DNA of 64,000 nt, from contig NZ_JBFRFW010000009.1 in NCBI RefSeq assembly GCF_052115025.1, forward strand, positions 186,001-250,000, given 5' to 3'. A program made the position numbers and the translations under genes. This DNA comes from Bradyrhizobium_A sp052115025. Its GTDB lineage: Bacteria; Pseudomonadota; Alphaproteobacteria; Rhizobiales; Xanthobacteraceae. Shown one piece after another: positions 51,769 through 59,652 of the stretch. The notes beneath the pieces are model-generated. The model did not search any database. It was not told where the DNA came from and saw only the letters and a program-made list of their open reading frames with translations. The stretch's first letter is position 1. Every line of letters starts with the position of its first letter.

Positions 51769-51999
51769 ATTCGTCATCAGTGGCGAGTGCTGGAAGGAAC
51801 GAAAGTCGTCGGTGCGACGCTTGCGAAGGCCGCCGATTGGGAAGACTAGGCTGGCCGCACAGTCGGACGGCGAGCCCGGGGGCGGCATCCCGTCTGCGGG
51901 ACGCGGTGACGGCCGGTGCAATCGGCACGGTCGCGATGTCCGTGGTGCGACCGCCCTGGGGCGCCGCTGCGCAGGCGTCGTGACGGCGCGTCTCAGTGC
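51769..51999. other. GC-rich boundary region with a possible Tat-signal remnant
   Basis: At about 51844 the sequence returns from low to high GC. In one frame, ending at 51983, it reads RDAVTAGAIGTVAMSVVRPP followed by WGAAAQAS and a stop, which looks like the tail of a Tat signal peptide cut off from its protein. This is probably the edge of an inserted segment. Confidence 0.35.
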
Positions 52000-52752
52000 T
52001 CAGCGCAGCGCCGCAGCTCCCGCAACGAACGCCTGTTTGAACGCCATCAGATCCTCGTGCGGCAGGTCCGATACCGCGACATAGGTGAACGACGGATCGC
52101 TCCAGCTCAGCACGTTGTAGCCGCCGAAGGCATCGCCGGGCACGCTGCGCCCGGCCGGCAGCGTGGTCAGGCTGACGACATGGGCGGCATGGCGGTAGAC
52201 GATGGTGGCGACGGGCGTGCGGCCGAGCACGTCGACCCGGCCTCCGGCGAGCGTAAAGCCTTGCGTGCTCAGGTCCACCACCAGCGGCGATTCCGGGATG
52301 CGGGTGGTGAACCAGGGTTTCACCGTGTGGCGGTCCGAGGAGGCGACATCGAATGGCTGCGGCGCCAGCAGGGCGCGGATATGGCCGGCGACGATCTGCT
52401 GGGCGACGTCCTCGCGCGCGGCATAGCGCTCGAGCGACGAGGTGATGGAGCCCGCGAGCACCGCGCCGACCACGGCGGAGGCGGCGAGCGCGCGCCACGA
52501 CCAGGTGCGCATGGGCGGCTTCTGCGTGCCCGCGAGCTTGGCCTCGATACCGGCGCGCAGGCGCGGCGGGAGGTCGTCCTGCGGCAAGGCGCGCAAGGCC
52601 TTGCGCAGCGTCATGATGGTGTCGTGTCGCGCGCGCAAGCTGGCGTCGGCAGCGAGGCGGCGCTCGAGGTCGGCGGCCGACGCCGGATCGAGCTCGCCGT
52701 CGCAGTAGGCCTGCAACAGCAGCTCCTCGTGATCGCGGTCGTCGTTGGTCAT
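52000..52752 (-). CDS. Transmembrane anti-sigma factor
   Basis: This 250-residue protein is encoded directly after an ECF sigma factor with a 4-bp overlap. The N-terminal 60 residues (LLLQAYCDGELDPASAADLERRLAADASLRAR) have the anti-sigma fold pattern but lack a full HxxxCxxC zinc motif, so binding is probably zinc-independent. One membrane helix (ALAASAVVGAVLAGSI, near residues 88-103) leads to a periplasmic domain of about 140 residues that may sense the signal. It should hold the sigma factor at the membrane until released. Confidence 0.88.
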   Translation of the reverse strand: MTNDDRDHEELLLQAYCDGELDPASAADLERRLAADASLRARHDTIMTLRKALRALPQDDLPPRLRAGIEAKLAGTQKPPMRTWSWRALAASAVVGAVLAGSITSSLERYAAREDVAQQIVAGHIRALLAPQPFDVASSDRHTVKPWFTTRIPESPLVVDLSTQGFTLAGGRVDVLGRTPVATIVYRHAAHVVSLTTLPAGRSVPGDAFGGYNVLSWSDPSFTYVAVSDLPHEDLMAFKQAFVAGAAALR

Positions 52753-53354
52753 GGTGCGGTGTCTCTCAATTCGTCCATCAGCAGTTTGCGGGCGCGGGAC
52801 AGGCGCGACATCACCGTGCCGATCGGGATGCTGGCGATCTCGGCGATGTCGCGATAGTTGAGCTGGTGCAGCTCGCGCAGCACGATGATCTCGCGATAGG
52901 GCGCCGGCAGCCGGTCCAGCGCCTGCTGCACCTCAGCGGCTTCGGCCTTGTGCAGCACGATCGCTTCCGGGGTGTCATTCCCAGCCGTGTAGATCCCTTC
53001 CTGTTCGAGCTGCTGCCGTTCCGGCATGCTCAGGTCCTCGGTGAACACCACGTTGCGTGACCTGTTCTTCAACAGCCAGCTGTAGGCGGCGTTGCGCACG
53101 ATGGTCAGCGACCACGCCCGCGCATTGACGGCGCCGAAGCCGCGAATGCCGCGAAAGGCGCGCAAGGCGGCGTCCTGCACCACGTCCTCGGCATCGGCGG
53201 CGCTGCCGGTCAGCCATTTCGCCAGCCGATAGGCTTCCGCCAGGTTGGGCAGAAACACCTCGTCGAACAGATCGCGGTCACTCTTGTCCGTCAAACCGGC
53301 ATCCGCAGGCGTTGGCAGGGAACGATACGAGGCGCGTGCGGATGCTTCTACCAT
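52749..53354 (-). CDS. ECF-type RNA polymerase sigma factor
   Basis: This is a 201-residue sigma factor. Region 2 is FLPNLAEAYRLAKWLTGSAADAEDVVQDAALRAFRGIRGF and ARAWSLTIVRNAAYSWLLK. Region 4 is ALDRLPAPYREIIVLRELHQLNYRDIAEIASIPIGTVMSRLSRARKLL, whose helix-turn-helix reads the -35 element. The ATG at 53354 gives a normal ECF length. It overlaps the anti-sigma gene (ATGA). Upstream on the same strand are a cupredoxin and a metallophosphoesterase, the latter preceded by an ECF-like promoter, so the four genes are probably one autoregulated unit. Confidence 0.94.
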   Translation of the reverse strand: MVEASARASYRSLPTPADAGLTDKSDRDLFDEVFLPNLAEAYRLAKWLTGSAADAEDVVQDAALRAFRGIRGFGAVNARAWSLTIVRNAAYSWLLKNRSRNVVFTEDLSMPERQQLEQEGIYTAGNDTPEAIVLHKAEAAEVQQALDRLPAPYREIIVLRELHQLNYRDIAEIASIPIGTVMSRLSRARKLLMDELRDTAP

Positions 53355-53434
53355 GCTTTGTGGCCATCGGCACGGCGGCTGGAGGTCCGCCGTGCCGACG
53401 GCTCCGGGACGGAGCCGGGGGGCCGTCCCGGCGT

Positions 53435-53809
53435 TCACGGCTTGACCACGACCTTTCCGACCATGTGCGGATGCAGTCCGCAGAAATAATCGAAAGTGCC
53501 TGGCGTCGTGAACGTGAACGAATAGGACTCGTCGGTGTCGAGCGCCTTGGAGCGGAACGCCTTGCCGCCGTTGACCACCGAGTGCGGGATGTCGTCGTGG
53601 TTGACCCAGGTCACGGTGGTGCCGACGCCGATGTCGAGCTGCTGCGGCCCGAAGGTGAAGTTGTCGATGGTGATGGTGGCCGGCGCCGCGCTGTGAGCGT
53701 TCTGCGCCGACGCCAGGGTAAGCGCCAGCGCCACGCCCACGAGCGGGCCCGACAGGGTGGCGAGGATGAGAGCGCGGCGCCCAGCGAGGCGGCCGAACAA
53801 GGCACGCAT
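53435..53809 (-). CDS. Exported cupredoxin (amicyanin/plastocyanin-like)
   Basis: This is a 124-residue copper protein with a signal peptide (LILATLSGPLVGVALALTLASAQNAHS). Type-1 copper ligands are visible: His in DDIPHSVV, then Cys, His and Met in YFCGLHPHMVGKV. It probably transfers electrons or carries copper in the periplasm. It lies 15 bp after the metallophosphoesterase and 80 bp before the ECF sigma gene, pointing to a shared transcript and perhaps a copper or oxidative stimulus for the sigma/anti-sigma pair. Confidence 0.92.
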   Translation of the reverse strand: MRALFGRLAGRRALILATLSGPLVGVALALTLASAQNAHSAAPATITIDNFTFGPQQLDIGVGTTVTWVNHDDIPHSVVNGGKAFRSKALDTDESYSFTFTTPGTFDYFCGLHPHMVGKVVVKP

Positions 53810-53824
53810 GGTGTGGTCTCCTGA

Positions 53825-54775
53825 TCAGCCGGCCAGCGTCGTATCGATGAAGGCCAGCGGTTTGTCGCCCTGTGTCACGGTCACGCTCGACAGCCCGAGC
53901 ATCGCGCGCAGCCGCTCGGCCGGCACCACCATCGGGCCGGGTGACGGCGCCGCCCCCGGCGCCGGCTGCGGAAACGCGGTCGACATCGCGGTGTGGAACG
54001 TGATGTTGCCTTCCACCTTCTGGGCGAGCTGGTGGATATGGCCATTGAGGATGGTGACCGAGCCGAAGCGCTTGAGCATCATCAGCACGCGCGTGCCGTC
54101 CTGGGTGCCCCAGCCCCACTGCTCGTAGATCACCTGCAGCGGGATGTGCGCGAACACCACGATCGGGGTGCTGTTGGAGCGGTCTTTCAGATCGGCTTCG
54201 AGCCAGGCAAGCTGCTCCTCGCCGAGATTGCCGAGGCCGCCGCCCTTGAGATCGACGACATTGACAAGGCCGATGAAGTGCACGCCGTGGTCGTCGAAGG
54301 AATACCAGCCGGCACCCTTGCTGCCCTTGCCATAGCGCTCGAGATAGGCCTTGCCGCGATCCTCGTCGATGATGTCATGCTCGCCGGGAACGTAGTGGAT
54401 CTGAACGCCCGTCTCGCTGAACACCTTGTCGGCGTTGTCGAATTCGCCCGGCTTGGAGAGATGGGTGATGTCGCCGGTGTGGATGATGAAGGACGGCTTG
54501 GCCTGCATCGCCTTGACCTTGGCCACCGCCTCGCGCAGCGTTCCCAGCGCATCGGGATTGGCGGCCTTGTCGAAGCCGATATGACTGTCGCTCATCTGCA
54601 GGAAAGTGAAGCCCTTGACCGGCTCCGCCGCGCGGGCCTCGCCGATCAGGCCGACCGAGCGCGGAATCCCGCCGCTGAGGGTCCACAGCACGCCAGTACC
54701 GGCCCAGACCATGCATTCCAGGGCATGGCGGCGGTCGATGGGATGTTCGGGGTCGAGAAGGGGGGTCTTGGCCAT
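53825..54775 (-). CDS. Exported calcineurin-like metallophosphoesterase
   Basis: This 316-residue protein has a possible Tat signal (IDRRHALECMVWAGTGVLWTLSGG) and the two-metal phosphoesterase motifs QMSDSHIGF, HTGDITHLS, GEHDIIDED (Glu where Asn is usual in GNHD), FAHIPLQ and LNGHIHQ. AAGGAG lies six bases before ATG 54775. It is the first gene of the cupredoxin/ECF sigma/anti-sigma set. The substrate is unknown. The GNHD-to-GEHD change may alter metal binding or catalysis. Confidence 0.88.
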   Translation of the reverse strand: MAKTPLLDPEHPIDRRHALECMVWAGTGVLWTLSGGIPRSVGLIGEARAAEPVKGFTFLQMSDSHIGFDKAANPDALGTLREAVAKVKAMQAKPSFIIHTGDITHLSKPGEFDNADKVFSETGVQIHYVPGEHDIIDEDRGKAYLERYGKGSKGAGWYSFDDHGVHFIGLVNVVDLKGGGLGNLGEEQLAWLEADLKDRSNSTPIVVFAHIPLQVIYEQWGWGTQDGTRVLMMLKRFGSVTILNGHIHQLAQKVEGNITFHTAMSTAFPQPAPGAAPSPGPMVVPAERLRAMLGLSSVTVTQGDKPLAFIDTTLAG

Positions 54776-54818
54776 GGCAGTCTCCTTGAGGGCAGGCATT
54801 TGCGTGCTGCTCGGAAGG

Positions 54819-54847
54819 GGAGACTCGGAGATAGCGGGGTTTATTCC
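54819..54847 (-). promoter_or_regulatory. ECF-like promoter upstream of the metallophosphoesterase gene
   Basis: Read on the minus strand, GGAATAA (54847-54841) is separated by 16 bases from GTCTCC (54824-54819). This fits the general ECF pattern of a GGAA-type -35 and a GTC-type -10. The start codon at 54775 lies about 45 bases further, a normal leader length. Control by the sigma factor of the same operon is inferred. Confidence 0.55.
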
Positions 54848-54983
54848 CGGTTTTTTCGGACATGAGCGAAAGGCGCCGGACGGTGCGGGGCGGACCTTCA
54901 CGTCTCCGTGTGCTGGGGCATTCCATGTGCTGAGGCACCCGGATGTCGTTTTCGCTCATCCGGCCACAGTTCTCCCCCCCTGG

Positions 54984-55112
54984 TGAGGAGCGGCCCATCG
55001 GGCCGCGTCTCGAACCACGAGGCCGGGGCGTTTGCCGCAGGGCTGCACCGGGGAGCGGCGCCGTGGCCTCATCCTTCGAGACGTCCGCTACGCGGGCTCC
55101 TCTGGATGAGGA
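54984..55112. repeat. CCTCATGG/CCTCATCC palindromic repeat pair
   Basis: GGTGAGGAGCGGCCC with GGGCCGCGTCTCGAACCACG is one hairpin (about 54984-55023). GGCCTCATCCTTCGAGACG with TCTGGATGAGG is the other (55065-55112). Same family as the 184-bp array, in opposite arrangement. Confidence 0.8.
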
Positions 55113-55139
55113 GAGGGTGTGGGCGCGTGCCTCCTCTCC

Positions 55140-55249
55140 GCGTCATCACCGGGCCGGCGCGCAGCGTCGAGACCCGGTGATCCAGCTTCGACTGACGTGC
55201 GTCATGTGGTGGACAAGCTGGCTGGCCGGATCAGGTCCGGCCATGACGC
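55140..55249. repeat. REP/BIME-like element
   Basis: GCGTCATCACCGGGCC and ACCCGGTGATCCAGCTT form the left arm. AAGCTGGCTGGCCGGATCAG and GTCCGGCCATGACGC form the right. It lies just after the stop of the MFS gene at 55274 (minus strand). Confidence 0.85.
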
Positions 55250-55273
55250 AGTGGTGGAACGTACGCCGCTCAC

Positions 55274-56521
55274 TCACCGCAACGCCGGCACCACCAGGAA
55301 CGGCAGCATGCCGAGCACGACGGCGACGAGGGCGAACGCCAGCAGCGCGTCGTAGCTGCCGGTGAAGTCGTGGATCAGGCCGCCGCACCATGAGCCCATG
55401 GCCGCGCCGAGGCCGCTGCCGATCGAGATGGTGCCGTAGATGGTGCCGACGCGGCGGCCGCGGAAGATCTTCATGGCGGTCGCGGTGATCAGCGGGCCGC
55501 GCGAGCCGATCATGCTGCCGAAGCAGACGACGAAACCCGTGAGCAGCCAGACGTTGGGATAGCTCTTCAACAGCCACAGCATGCCGATGCCGGTGATCGA
55601 CAGCGCATAGCTGAACAGCACTGAGCGGCGGCGGCCGATGACGCCGTCGAGCCAGGTGATCGAGAGCATGCCGAACAGCAGCACCACGCCGGAAAAACCC
55701 CAGGCCGTGGCGGCCAGCAGCGGCGGGAAGCCGGCATCGACCAGATACGCCACCACCTGTGCGGAGATCGCGAACATGCCGACCGCGGTGAAGAAGAAGG
55801 TCGCGAACAGCGCCCAGAAAGCGTGGTGGCGCATTGCGCCCGGCAGCGTCCAGTGGTCGTCGTCATGCGCAGTGTCCGCGGCCGGCCGCACCACCTCGGC
55901 GGAGCCGGCGGCGAGCCGCCGCCACGGCAGCAGCAGCAGCGGCACCAGCAGCACCAGCATGGCGACGCCATAGCAGCGATAGGCGCCGCGCCAGCCGATG
56001 TGATCGATCAGCAACTGCGACAGCGGCAGCATCACCAGCACGCCGGCGCCGGTGGCGGAATAGACCACGGACATCGCCGTCGGCAGGCCCCTGCCGAACC
56101 AGCGGCCGAGCAGGATCGAGTTCGGCACGTTGCCGATGCTGGCGATGCCGAGGCCGACGCAGAGCCCGAGGCTGAGCTGGAATTGCCAGAGCTTCTCGCC
56201 ATGCGCCGCGACCAGGAAGGCGCCGCCGAGCGCCGCGAGGCCGAGCGCATAGGTCGCGCGGGGACCTGAGCGGTCGAACAGCCGGCCGACGAACGGCCCG
56301 ACCAGCCCGCCGGTCAGCGCCGCCAGCGAGTAGATCGAGATCACCTGGCCGCGATCCCAGCCGAAGCTGTCGGAGATCGGCAGCAGGAACACGGTGAAAC
56401 TCTCGCCGAGCCCGCGCCCGAGCACCGACAGCACGAAGCACAGCGCCAGCACCGCGAGCGCGATCATGGTGGTGCGGGTCAGCCGGTCGGCCGGGCGGGC
56501 CATGGTGGTGCGATCATCCAT
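55274..56521 (-). CDS. MFS transporter (12 helices, oxalate:formate/monocarboxylate-like)
   Basis: This 415-residue transporter has about 12 helices: GRGLGESFTVFLLPISDSFGWDRGQVISIYSLAALTGGLVGPFVGRLFDRSGPR in the first half and GFSGVVLLFGMLSITWLDGVIGRRRSVL in the second. The SFGWxR-type loop after helix 1 is typical of OFA/monocarboxylate-type MFS proteins. It may import an organic acid. It stands alone between repeat elements. ATG 56521 is preferred for length; none of the nearby starts has a clear ribosome binding site. Confidence 0.9.
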   Translation of the reverse strand: MDDRTTMARPADRLTRTTMIALAVLALCFVLSVLGRGLGESFTVFLLPISDSFGWDRGQVISIYSLAALTGGLVGPFVGRLFDRSGPRATYALGLAALGGAFLVAAHGEKLWQFQLSLGLCVGLGIASIGNVPNSILLGRWFGRGLPTAMSVVYSATGAGVLVMLPLSQLLIDHIGWRGAYRCYGVAMLVLLVPLLLLPWRRLAAGSAEVVRPAADTAHDDDHWTLPGAMRHHAFWALFATFFFTAVGMFAISAQVVAYLVDAGFPPLLAATAWGFSGVVLLFGMLSITWLDGVIGRRRSVLFSYALSITGIGMLWLLKSYPNVWLLTGFVVCFGSMIGSRGPLITATAMKIFRGRRVGTIYGTISIGSGLGAAMGSWCGGLIHDFTGSYDALLAFALVAVVLGMLPFLVVPALR

Positions 56522-56657
56522 GCGGACATGGAGCCCGATCCGTGTGCGAAACACATCAGCGCTTTGCGAATGCCCCCATGCGGGTGCCACGGTGCGGTGC
56601 GGGAGAGGGCGTTCGTCGCTGACACGGCGTCATTTTCGGCGGCGGCCGTATTTTGTT

Positions 56658-56766
56658 GCGTCATCACCGGGCCGACGCGCAGCGTCGAGACCCGGTGATC
56701 CAGCTTGCGGTGGTCGTATGCGGTTGGAAGGAAGCTGGATGCGCGGGTCAAGCCCGCACATGACGC
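56658..56766. repeat. REP/BIME-like element
   Basis: GCGTCATCACCGGGCCGACG to ACCCGGTGATCCAGCTTG is the left arm, and AAGCTGGATGCGCGGGTCAA to GCCCGCACATGACGC the right. It lies between the start of the MFS gene and the end of the IclR gene. Confidence 0.85.
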
Positions 56767-56814
56767 GGAGGGTGGAGAGGGGAATGGTCCGCCAGTGGCT
56801 TTGAAACCACCCGC

Positions 56815-57612
56815 TCAGAACAGCAGCGGCTGCGCCGCGGCGGCGGCGGCCTTCAGCGGCGGCAGGAAGCGGTCGATCATCTCGCCGGTGGAGATGCGAT
56901 CGACATGGGCGCCGACATTGATCGCGGCGACGATCAGGCCGTCATAGCGGTGCACCGGCACGGCGATGGAGCGGAAGCCGTCCTCGGCTTCCTGGTCGAC
57001 CAGCGAGTAGCCCTTGCTGCGGTCAGTGATGATGGTGGCGAGCAGCACGTCCCTGTCGAGCACCGTGAACGGCGTCTGCGCCTTCAGCGGCATGCGCGCG
57101 ATCGCAGCGCTGAGCTCCTCGTTGCTGAGCCGGCCGAGCAGGGCGCGGCCGACCGAGGTGCAGAACGACGGCAGGCGGTAGCCGATGTCGATGCCGGCGG
57201 AGAACACCCGCGCCGGGCTCGCGCGGGCGATGAAGATCGCTTCGTCGCCGTCGAGGATGGCGAGCGAGCACACCTCCTTGGTCTCGGATGCGACGCGGTC
57301 GATCATCGGCTGCATCACCGCGACCGTCTGGCTCGACGACAGAAAGGCGGACGCCAGCGCCAGCACTTTCGGCGTCAGCGAGAACAGCTTGCCGTCGCCG
57401 GCGACGAAGCCGCCCCTTTCCAGCGTGATCAGGATGCGGCGGGCGGTGGCGCGGGGAAGATTCGCGGCCTTGGCGATGTCGCTCAGCGTCATCGGCCGGT
57501 GGTCGGCACCGAACAGCTGCAGCACGCGCAGGCCGCGGTCGAGGCTCTCGATGAACTCCGGGCCTTCGCGCCGTGCGTCTTCTTCCGCGGCCGTCCGCTT
57601 CACTCTGGGCAT
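56815..57612 (-). CDS. IclR-family regulator of the Rieske cluster
   Basis: This is a 265-residue IclR/PcaR-type regulator. The winged helix is FIESLDRGLRVLQLFGADHRPMTLSDIAKAANLPRATARRILITLERGGFV, and the GAF-like effector domain contains GYRLPSFCTSVGRALLG and GYSLVDQEAEDGFRSIAVPV. This subgroup commonly activates aromatic catabolism genes (PcaR, PobR, PcaU). It is encoded next to the ferredoxin reductase, ferredoxin and Rieske genes. Two long inverted repeats directly upstream (57660-57712 and 57755-57803) are likely binding sites. Confidence 0.94.
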   Translation of the reverse strand: MPRVKRTAAEEDARREGPEFIESLDRGLRVLQLFGADHRPMTLSDIAKAANLPRATARRILITLERGGFVAGDGKLFSLTPKVLALASAFLSSSQTVAVMQPMIDRVASETKEVCSLAILDGDEAIFIARASPARVFSAGIDIGYRLPSFCTSVGRALLGRLSNEELSAAIARMPLKAQTPFTVLDRDVLLATIITDRSKGYSLVDQEAEDGFRSIAVPVHRYDGLIVAAINVGAHVDRISTGEMIDRFLPPLKAAAAAAQPLLF

Positions 57613-57659
57613 TGCTCGCCTGTCCGTCCCGGGGCGGAGATTCGCGTCCCTCGTGTCCC

Positions 57660-57803
57660 GGTTCTAACATTCGCATCACTTTGCGGCAGGCTCTTTTGCG
57701 AATGTTAGAACCAAAGGGACACTAGAAAATATAAGATTCGAGTGTGGTTGGGGGTCTGACATTCGCTTGAAGGACCCGCGGCTATGCTGAAGCGAATGTC
57801 AGA
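57660..57803. promoter_or_regulatory. Twin long inverted repeats, candidate IclR operators
   Basis: The first dyad has 16-bp perfect arms (57660-57675 and 57697-57712, arm core TCTAACATTCGCA) and a 21-bp spacer. The second has 14-bp perfect arms (57755-57768 and 57790-57803, TCTGACATTCGCTT), also with a 21-bp spacer. The four arms share TCTRACATTCGC. They lie 47-191 bases upstream of the IclR start codon. Binding by IclR is inferred from position and symmetry. Confidence 0.75.
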
Positions 57804-57834
57804 TCCACCACACTCGTGGACGGGAGCATATTTT

Positions 57835-59079
57835 TCATGCCCGCGCACCCTCTGCCGCAGGTCCCGCGAGCAGGGCCTTGAGGTCGAAGGCGGGATCGGC
57901 GGCCTGTGCCGGTGTCGGCGAGACGCCGGCGGCGATCAGGCGGCGGGCGAGCAGTTGCTCGCCGGGGCGGTTGATGCTGTCAACAGCGACGAGGCGCTTG
58001 TCGCGATAGGCGAGCACCGAGAACGCGCCATCCGCGGGGCGGCCGCGAATCACGTGGAGATCGGCGCCGTCGGACAGGCCGACGATCTGCAGCTTGGCGT
58101 CGTACTGGTCCGACCAGAACCGTGGCACGCTGGCATAGGGCGCGGGCCGGCCGGCGATCGCCGAGCCGACCGTCTTGCCCTGGTCCTGGGCGTGCTGCAC
58201 CGATTCGAGCCGGATGCGCCGGCCAATGAAGGCGTTGTGGTGGTCGCTGCAGTCGCCGGCCGCGTAGATGTCGGGATCGGCGGTGCGGCCGTGTTCATCG
58301 ACCACGATGCCGTTGCCGCAGGGCAGGCCCGCTGCGGCGGCGAGTTCGGCGTTCGGCACGCCGCCGACGCCGACCAGCACGCGGTCGCCCTCGAGGCGGG
58401 TGCCGCTGGTGCAGGTCACCACCAGCGTGCCGCTGGCGGAGCGCTCGATCCGCGCCACGCTGTCGTCGAGGTGGATGTCGACGCCGTGGCGACGATGCAG
58501 GTCGAGCAGCGCCTGCGACACCGCCGGCGACACCGCGCGGCCGAGCAGCCGCGGCGCCGCCTCGATCACGACAGCCGACTTGCCTAGCTTGCTCGCGGAG
58601 GCGGCGACCTCGAGGCCGATGAAACCGCCGCCGATCACGACAAGGCGGGAGAGGGCACCGAGCTCGGCCTTGAGGTGATGGGCATCGCTGAGCGTGCGCA
58701 GAGTGAGCACGCCGGGCAGATCGGCGCCGGGCACGTCGAGACGCCGCGCGCGCGAACCGGTGGCGATGATGAGCTTGTCGAAGGGCAGTCGGTCGCCATT
58801 CGCGAGCGCGATCGTGTGGGCGTGGCGGTCGATGGCAGTGGCGGCATGGCCGAGCACGAGGTCGATGCCGCGGTCGCGGAAGAATTTGTCGTCGCGCAGG
58901 ATCAGGCTGTCTTCGGAGGCGGTGCCGAGCAGGAACGCCTTCGACAGCGGCGGCCGCTGGTAGGGCAGCGCGGTCTCGTCGGCAACGATGCGGATGGGGG
59001 CGGCATAGCCGTCGTCGCGCGCGGCAAGCGCCGCCTGCACGCCGGCATAGGAGGCGCCGATGATCAGAAGGCCGCTCAC
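57835..59079 (-). CDS. NAD(P)H:ferredoxin reductase (FAD, BphA4/rubredoxin-reductase type)
   Basis: This 414-residue flavoprotein passes electrons from NAD(P)H to the ferredoxin encoded just upstream, for the Rieske oxygenase. The FAD-binding motif is LLIIGASYAGVQAALAAR, the NAD-binding motif VVIGGGFIGLEVAASASKLG, and the second FAD motif DIYAAGDCSDHHN. PYQRPPLSKAFLLG is typical of BphA4-like oxygenase-coupled reductases. The start is GTG 59079, overlapping the ferredoxin stop by 4 bp (GTGA). Confidence 0.94.
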   Translation of the reverse strand: MSGLLIIGASYAGVQAALAARDDGYAAPIRIVADETALPYQRPPLSKAFLLGTASEDSLILRDDKFFRDRGIDLVLGHAATAIDRHAHTIALANGDRLPFDKLIIATGSRARRLDVPGADLPGVLTLRTLSDAHHLKAELGALSRLVVIGGGFIGLEVAASASKLGKSAVVIEAAPRLLGRAVSPAVSQALLDLHRRHGVDIHLDDSVARIERSASGTLVVTCTSGTRLEGDRVLVGVGGVPNAELAAAAGLPCGNGIVVDEHGRTADPDIYAAGDCSDHHNAFIGRRIRLESVQHAQDQGKTVGSAIAGRPAPYASVPRFWSDQYDAKLQIVGLSDGADLHVIRGRPADGAFSVLAYRDKRLVAVDSINRPGEQLLARRLIAAGVSPTPAQAADPAFDLKALLAGPAAEGARA

Positions 59080-59399
59080 AGCTGGCGCTCCGGCACATGC
59101 ACGGTGAGCGTCATCGTGCCGGCCGGCGCGATCACCTGGCAGCCGAGCCGGCTGGTCGGGCGCCGCTCGGCGGCGACCGCGGCGAGCACGGCCTCCTCCT
59201 GGTCGCCCAGTGGCGGCAGCGCCGCCAGCGAGGCTTCGTCGACGTAGACATGGCAGGTCGCGCAGTCGAGACAGCCGCCGCATTCGGCCTCGATACCGCG
59301 CACGCCATTGCGGATCGCCGCCAGCATCACACTGGTCCCGGCGGGGACGTCGACAACTTCAGCCGCGCCGGACGGCTGCACAAAGCGGATCTGCGGCAT
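59076..59399 (-). CDS. [2Fe-2S] ferredoxin, adrenodoxin/putidaredoxin type
   Basis: This is a 107-residue plant/vertebrate-fold ferredoxin. Cluster ligands are in ECGGCLDCATCHVY (C-x2-C-x2-C within a region of four cysteines) plus a distal RLGCQVI. Its N-terminus MPQIRFVQPSGAAEVVDVPAG fits the family. GGAGGAG lies before ATG 59399, so the ATG four codons upstream is unlikely. It hands electrons from the downstream reductase to an oxygenase, most likely the divergent Rieske protein. Confidence 0.93.
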   Translation of the reverse strand: MPQIRFVQPSGAAEVVDVPAGTSVMLAAIRNGVRGIEAECGGCLDCATCHVYVDEASLAALPPLGDQEEAVLAAVAAERRPTSRLGCQVIAPAGTMTLTVHVPERQL

Positions 59400-59422
59400 C
59401 TGCTCCTCCAATTTGGTTCGTT

Positions 59423-59600
59423 GTTCGAACGTATGTTCATTCTAAGAACAGAGCAAGATGGCTGATCGAGTAGACCAGCTGCCGCGAAACGATCGCACTG
59501 CACAACAATTATGCGCGCTCGCCCGTCTTTCGAGCAGTTCTAAGGGACTTGCATTCCGCCGCAAGGCGGTTAAAATCGGACAAAAGTTCGATAGACGAAC
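59423..59600. promoter_or_regulatory. Divergent promoter region with GTTCG palindromes
   Basis: The region between the ferredoxin gene and the Rieske gene contains GTTCGAAC (59423-59430), GTTC-N7-GAAC (59435-59449) and GTTCG-ATAGA-CGAAC (59586-59600). It also looks AT-richer near 59400-59460. These are possible regulator sites for control in both directions. Confidence 0.45.
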
Positions 59601-59652
59601 AGACTGTTTTCTCACAACGCGGCCATCGGGACCGCATCGGGAGGCGCCAGCC

